Below are positions 59,272 through 64,000 of a stretch of DNA of 64,000 bases, one piece after another; position 1 is the first letter of the stretch; each line of letters begins with the position of its first letter. Under the pieces are notes generated by a model, which was not told the DNA's origin, ran no database searches, and saw only the letters and a list, made by a program, of their open reading frames with translations. The position numbers and the translations under genes are program-made. The DNA comes from Talinum fruticosum (taxonomy: Eukaryota; Streptophyta; Magnoliopsida; Caryophyllales; Talinaceae), in assembly GCA_021018815.1 (NCBI GenBank), contig JAITYX010000007.1, positions 1,240,001 through 1,304,000 of the forward strand. Direction: 5' to 3'.

Positions 59272-61580
59272 ACAAGTGTTTCGATTCCGGGTTTTGGGTT
59301 CCACGGTCTCGGCAACCCGACCACCGTCTCCGGGAAGTCTTCGCCGCCTTCACTGCGGTGGCCGACGATCGACAGCTGTCTAGGTGTCTCCGAGGAAGAC
59401 TCGGAGTCCGACGCTCGCTCCACCCCGACAGGGGACAGTGCTTGGTGGTCGTTCTTCCTCCGATTCCAGGTTCAATTTCATCACATTTCCTACATTCTTT
59501 CACCTCTTTTTGTTTCATTTGAGTTCCTCTATTATTGTCAAATGATTCTTCGTTGTAGTTGTTTTTTCATTTAGTTTAATTTACAAGATGTTTTTGAGGC
59601 TCAGTCCAAGAGTCTTCGACGGACATTCGTCTCCAAGTATGAGACCCTGCCATTTCCAAATTGTGTGCGACCCTGTTCAAGTATCTACATGCAAACATGG
59701 GTATTTTTACGATAAAAAGCATAATTTGATATAAATATAAACAGAGAACTTGAATGCCTGGTGAAAATGACACAAACCAGTGTATTTTCCACTCGGTGAA
59801 TTGTATGGGGAGTATCAAGCCTAAATGAGCCCCTCTCCTTCCTTTCGGGGTGAGCTAGTGCTAGTTAGATTAGACATTAGTAGTAGTAAATTTATACACG
59901 GAAAGAGATGTATGTTGTGAAGATAGATCCATTTACCCACGCATCGGATCAATGTCGATGTGGGAGTTCCTCATGTCCACTCCTTGTTGGCTAGCCCATC
60001 CGCCCATTGAGGTGCTCGGAGACAAATTTTGGCTCTGCCTACCACTTGGTGTAGGCGCCATGGTGCTATCAGCTGAAAAAAGCTTTGAATCTGCACCACC
60101 TTCTCGTCACTTTTCCAATTCTCTGCTTTGTCTTTGAAGTTGCCCACATAAAACTCCCAACTATGACCTAAAACACCAGCGAAGCTTACTCGTTAAGGGG
60201 GAAAAGGACTACTACATTGAAGAACTGATTGTTTGCTTATGTATCTCAAGAGATAAGAAATAGATTGTTCGCCTACGCATCTAAAGAGATAAGCAATAGA
60301 TTAGAACTAGCAAAGACTCAAAAATTCTCTTCTATTAAGCGAGTAGACTATGGAGTCTTATTATCGTGCATCAATACAATGTTACAACTTAAGTTAATAA
60401 TAGATTACAAATGAGGATTTCTTTTCACTGGAATGTGACATATCGGAATTCATGTCATTTAGATTTTAAAACTATAATGTAAAAAAATATAAAATTTAAA
60501 GTTATTCTAAAAGGAATTCTTTTAGCATGCTAGCTCATATTGATCGGAATTTGACCGACGCAATTGCTATTGGTGGAGAGGTTATGGAACTCATAACGGG
60601 GCTTAAAAGATAACTATTTTAATATTCATATTAAATAGAACGATTGCCAAAGGAAGGATCGGGATCATAAACTCACCTGAACTGGATCGGCTGCGATTAG
60701 CATTCCGCCAACTCCCCACCAATGACACGACCATCGGGACTGGCAAGTGAAATGCTCATACCACCACTACGGTTGCGAAACTGTCATTACCAACGAGCAA
60801 GAAAGAGCTGACATGCATAATATATCGTATCGTCCCTATAGCACCCAATTTTTAGATATTCAGCAATAACAAACAAAAAATGACCTCACAGACCTAAGCT
60901 ATATGAGAAAATCTGATACGGAACACCACAATCAACTATATGCATTGTTTGCTTAATTTCCACTAGAAGCAATCTGATTATGCCATGAAATTCGGGAATG
61001 CTAACTTTTGCTTCTTTCCCATGGCATTTCACTGGTTTTTAGTTGTCATGTAATAGCTCATATACAAGCATTTACACGTTAATGATCAAACATATCCATG
61101 TTAGCATACTGGGACCAATAATTTCATTTATATATGCTTTTTTGGGGGGGTCATGTAATAGCTCATATACATGCATTTATTTTTGTGGATTTTTTTATTT
61201 GGTAGTCCGAACTTGGTGTAACTAATGTGATTTTGGAAATGTAGGTGTTGGGATTTGGATTGGCTATTATATACCGATGTTATATTGTGGAGCCAGCAGA
61301 AATGTGGTGGCCGGGTAATCTTGTGCAAGTTTCCTTATTTAGGTAATTGCAGTTCAAAATGTATGCCTCATAAATATATAAAGATTATGATACAATTTAC
61401 GGTTACACTCTTTATTGCTATAGTTTATAATTTCTTATTTCTCTTAAATAAATCTTGTCAAAAGGGGAATCAAAACTAAAATTATGAATGGCTAAGATAA
61501 ACCGAGGGCTTCTCATAGACAACCTAATGAGATCATGGTTTCCCCTCCCCCTCCTCCCACCTTCTTTATGCCAAGAACCA
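59272..61580. other. CACTA 2 interior, no recognised gene
   Basis: Mostly AT-rich. One direct repeat of about 28 bp (tcatgtaatagctcatatac...) occurs at 61046-61073 and 61151-61178. Frames up to 80 codons show no known domain. A long intron or a deleted transposase region could account for it. Confidence 0.45.
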
Positions 61581-61843
61581 TTTAGATTGTTTTAAATTGT
61601 GATGTATGATTGATTGGACTCCGGCGTGTGGCCGTTGAGTTGTAAACTCCGAGCGTGTGGCTCGTCGAGTTATATTATGATTTTTATGCAAGATTTGAAG
61701 GCTTTAAGCCTATGGAATAGTCCATATTACAAACGAGACTCTGCCGAAATTTTTAGAAAATTTTTAAACTCCTTTAGGAAACTACCTTTATCACCTTAAG
61801 TTAGAATTTGAAAGCCAAACCAGCACTTGAAAGAGCCTTGGGA
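61581..61843. repeat. Fragment of the Gypsy-type LTR found at 15237-18327
   Basis: Closely follows 18008-18270: both carry ttagattgttttaa, actccggcgtgtggccgttgagttgta, gagcgtgtggctcgtcga, aaggctttaagccta and aaagagccttggga in order. Only about 260 bp is present and neither LTR end is there. Confidence 0.88.
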
Positions 61844-62234
61844 TAAACGGGTCAATATTGGGCTGTGTATGTTTTTACGAGTTTTATATTTTCATCTTAT
61901 ATTAAAAGGGTCAATGAACAATCTTGTACATGTTTTTTAAGTTAACATGTAGTTGATTCTTTTGCATTCTATGTTGTTATGCAAATCATTGCGGGGTTTG
62001 ACATACCGTAAAGTTGGGTCATCAATCAAGCACGGGTAATTTGCATCTTGTTTACTTATGTTCTCAACTTTTTCATTGTTAACTTATTAATTTTCTAATT
62101 TTTCCATCTTGTTTTCCTTTTAGTAATACAGGTACTTATGACCTAGTAATTGTATAAATGTTATGATTATTCATAGTTGTTTTCTTGGGAAAATATTAAC
62201 AGTACTATTTATTTAATTGTATCGCACATGATAT

Positions 62235-62330
62235 GGAAATTCCCGAACATCGTAAATGGATGACTAATAGACTAATTTTGGGTCGTAAAGGGTGTACTCA
62301 TGAATTTATTAGAGGGGTTCAATGAACTCA
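62235..62330 (+). pseudogene. Possible transposase-associated domain remnant
   Basis: The frame gives MEIPEHRKWMTNRLILGRKG then THEFIRGVQ before a stop. This resembles the start of the plant transposase-associated domain (compare RRWMYRRLLPGRVG...FLDGVEEF in CACTA 1). It lies upstream and on the same strand as the TNPA-like gene of CACTA 2. It may be the first exon of a fused or degraded transposase gene. Confidence 0.45.
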
Positions 62331-62539
62331 AGGCAAGTACCTAATGAACTCATACAATGTAATTATATTATGCTTTTTCATTTTTGTTGGAACACTTTAC
62401 TTCTTTCTCTCTTAAGTTGGAACACCATTCTATGAATACTCTTATTTCACAATATAATTAAGTACATTGTTCCAAGTGGTCTTCCTTAATGATTCATGTT
62501 TCACAGAAATACTATTGGTGGGAGGATTGCTATGAATTG

Positions 62540-63599
62540 GGTATTAGAGAAATCTTTGAGGAACGTGGTGCTGAATCGTTAAAGCAAACATTAAAAGAGA
62601 TTCGAAAAAGCCCGATAAGCGTCCGACATGGCTTGATGAATCTATTTGGAAGGAGTTATAGGCATATTGGAATTCAGATTCATTCCGAGAAAAGAGTATT
62701 AGTGCAAAGTTGAATCGCGCGTCAACAACGGGTGTTGGTTCGTCTGTTCATACTGGTGGCTCCATTCCGGCCAATGTGCATAAGAAGAAAATGGTTAGTA
62801 TTTATTGTAGTCAATGTGCATAAAAAGACAATTGTTTATTTCTTGTATGCCTCTATTTCAGATTGTTCGTTTCCTAATTACTTTGTTAGATTGATGCGGG
62901 GAAGAATTAAAAGTGAGCAATTTATATCTTCGCCTCTATCAAACCAAGGATAGCAAATGGGTCAATGATAAGGCGGCATCAGCTTATGTAAGCTATGATG
63001 TTAAATAAAATTTCTCCGGTTTACTTTATATAACTAACTTGCAAATGAAAATTTGGCTTTAGGGGAAGTATGTGGAAAAGCTCTCCGAAATCCAAAGTGT
63101 TCAATCTACTCAAGCCTCGGTTGACGATTCTAGCTCTCCCGCCCCAAGTCAACCATCTTTTGATGAACAAATGAAAATATGGATTGATGCAAATGGGTTG
63201 TCGAAGCGGGGTCGTGTGTGCGGGTTTGGACAAGAAGGAAACTCTTATGGAAACTCTTCCACCAAAAATCATGGTAAGGCTCCTCTTGTACGTGATACCG
63301 TTGCCACATTAGTTGATGAGAACAAACGACAAAAGATTGAACTAGACAACCAAAAGATGGCTTTGGATGATTTGGAAGTAAAATTGAAAGTAGGACAAGC
63401 TAGAAGGAAGAAACAATCCAAGAAAGTTCACAAATGTGTGAAGGCTACTGAAAATATGCAAGCCCAAATGTTGGAATGGTACTCTCTTATGAAGACCATC
63501 CATCCTAGCATTCCGGAACCTAGGGTGGTGCTCGAGTCATCAAATGATAGTGATAATGATGGTGAAGGTGATCATTTAAATGATGATGATGTTAGTTAG
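62540..63599 (+). CDS. TNPA-like protein of CACTA 2 (Ptta/En/Spm family), spliced
   Basis: Three exon-like blocks. The first, ending at donor 62794, gives KKPDKRPTWLDESIWKEL then a stop, then AYWNSDSFREKS and VHTGGSIPANVHKKKM. The second, ending at donor 62988, gives LYLRLYQTKDSKWVNDKAAS. The third (63063-63599, acceptor ttggctttag) continues GKYVEKLSEI and contains WIDANGLSKRGRVCGFGQEG, a long Lys/Glu coiled coil with ALDDLEVKLKVGQARRKKQS, and an acidic end. The HTGGS, WVxxKA and WxxAxGxxxRGRVxGxG motifs are hallmarks of the plant Ptta/En/Spm transposon protein. It probably binds the element's own subterminal repeats. The in-frame TAG in block 1 (near 62658) would truncate it, unless skipped or erroneous. 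The first exon is unclear. Confidence 0.75.
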
Positions 63600-64000
63600 G
63601 TTGTCACTATCTAACTTTTGGTTGTACTTCACAACTTTTGGTTGTATTTCACAACTTTTGGTTCTAAAATTAGTTATATATATGCATGGTTGTATATTTT
63701 GGTAAAAGTGTTTGTGGTTAAACTTATGGATGTATATGCATGAATGTTAAACATTAATGGTTGCTTAGCAATATAGTTTGTTACTTTTGGGTTATTTTTG
63801 TTGTATATGTAGATATGTACTACAATTATGGAGCAATCCATCGAATTGTTTGATGTTGGACAGAGTTGTGTATAAATTGTTGGTGCTACTATCAAGCTTG
63901 TGTGGTTAAATTATGCAAAGTTTTCCACTGTTTTAACACTGAATATACGGTGGATATTTTTCCACTGTATGTAAAACAGTGGAAAATTTTCCATTGAAAC
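63600..64000. other. 3' flank of the TNPA-like gene and right subterminal repeats
   Basis: A short tandem phrase cacaacttttggttgta occurs at about 63629-63662. From about 63920, ttttccactg-type words recur in both orientations, matching the left end of CACTA 2. The terminus is beyond the window. Confidence 0.65.

Larger units (their letters stand above)
58504..64000 (+). mobile_element. CACTA-type transposon 2, runs past the window end
   Basis: Its left end reads CACTACCAAAAATC at 58504, in the middle of the hAT reading frame. The next 350 bp repeat ttttccact / cccactg words. The same words (ttttccactg, cagtggaaaa) reappear at 63920-64000 near the window edge, as expected for the subterminal region of the opposite end. 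A plus-strand Ptta/En/Spm-type gene lies near that end. A catalytic TNP2 core was not recognised inside, so the element may be non-autonomous. The right terminus and target duplication are outside the window. Confidence 0.75.

Overview
This is a stretch of flowering-plant nuclear DNA, probably a eudicot. The evidence is: spliced genes with GT/AG introns; plant-specific families (a Casparian-strip membrane protein and a DOXC-type 2-oxoglutarate dioxygenase); Sirevirus-type Copia elements; CACTA, PIF/Harbinger and hAT elements; L1-type LINEs; and long AT-rich spacers. Species cannot be named from the sequence. About 80% of the window is transposable elements, many nested in one another. Only two ordinary host genes are visible, at 51.1-56.7 kb.

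Layout. 53-650 is a roughly 600 bp foldback (inverted duplication). 1.7-4.6 kb holds a decayed PIF/Harbinger transposon (Myb/NAM-like ORF1 plus DDE transposase); its 3' end is one arm of an inverted-repeat MITE-like unit. 4924-18843 is Sirevirus-like Copia element A (TSD CTAAC), with a 3.1 kb Gypsy-type LTR inserted in its 3' LTR. 18.85-19.88 kb holds Harbinger/Tourist-type remnants and a compound microsatellite. 19889-30821 is a second Sirevirus-like element, B (TSD CAACC), in the same orientation. 30.9-33.5 kb is a decayed minus-strand LINE. 34.3-48.9 kb is a plus-strand LINE split twice: by a structurally complete 8149 bp CACTA transposon (35621-43769, TSD GGA, two minus-strand genes) and by a deleted Copia element (about 44464-48402) that itself carries a solo Sirevirus LTR (45965-47544).

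48.9-50.9 kb is gene-free. It is followed by the host pair: a three-exon CASP gene (plus strand) and a four-exon 2-oxoglutarate/Fe(II) dioxygenase (minus strand), which converge with about 660 bp between their stop codons. The dioxygenase frame is intact across all four exons (351 aa). The CASP gene has an apparent frame disruption near its N-terminus. From 57.4 kb to the end, a minus-strand hAT transposase fragment is interrupted at 58504 by a second CACTA-type element. That element runs off the window and carries a TNPA-like spliced gene (Ptta/En/Spm family).

How the parts relate. The order of insertion can be read directly: LINE, then CACTA and Copia, then a Sirevirus that collapsed to a solo LTR; Sirevirus A, then the Gypsy-type LTR; hAT, then CACTA 2. 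Most retroelement ORFs are broken. Several breaks fall at CCG/CGG motifs that vary in the same way between unrelated elements, so some may be consensus artefacts and not biological decay.
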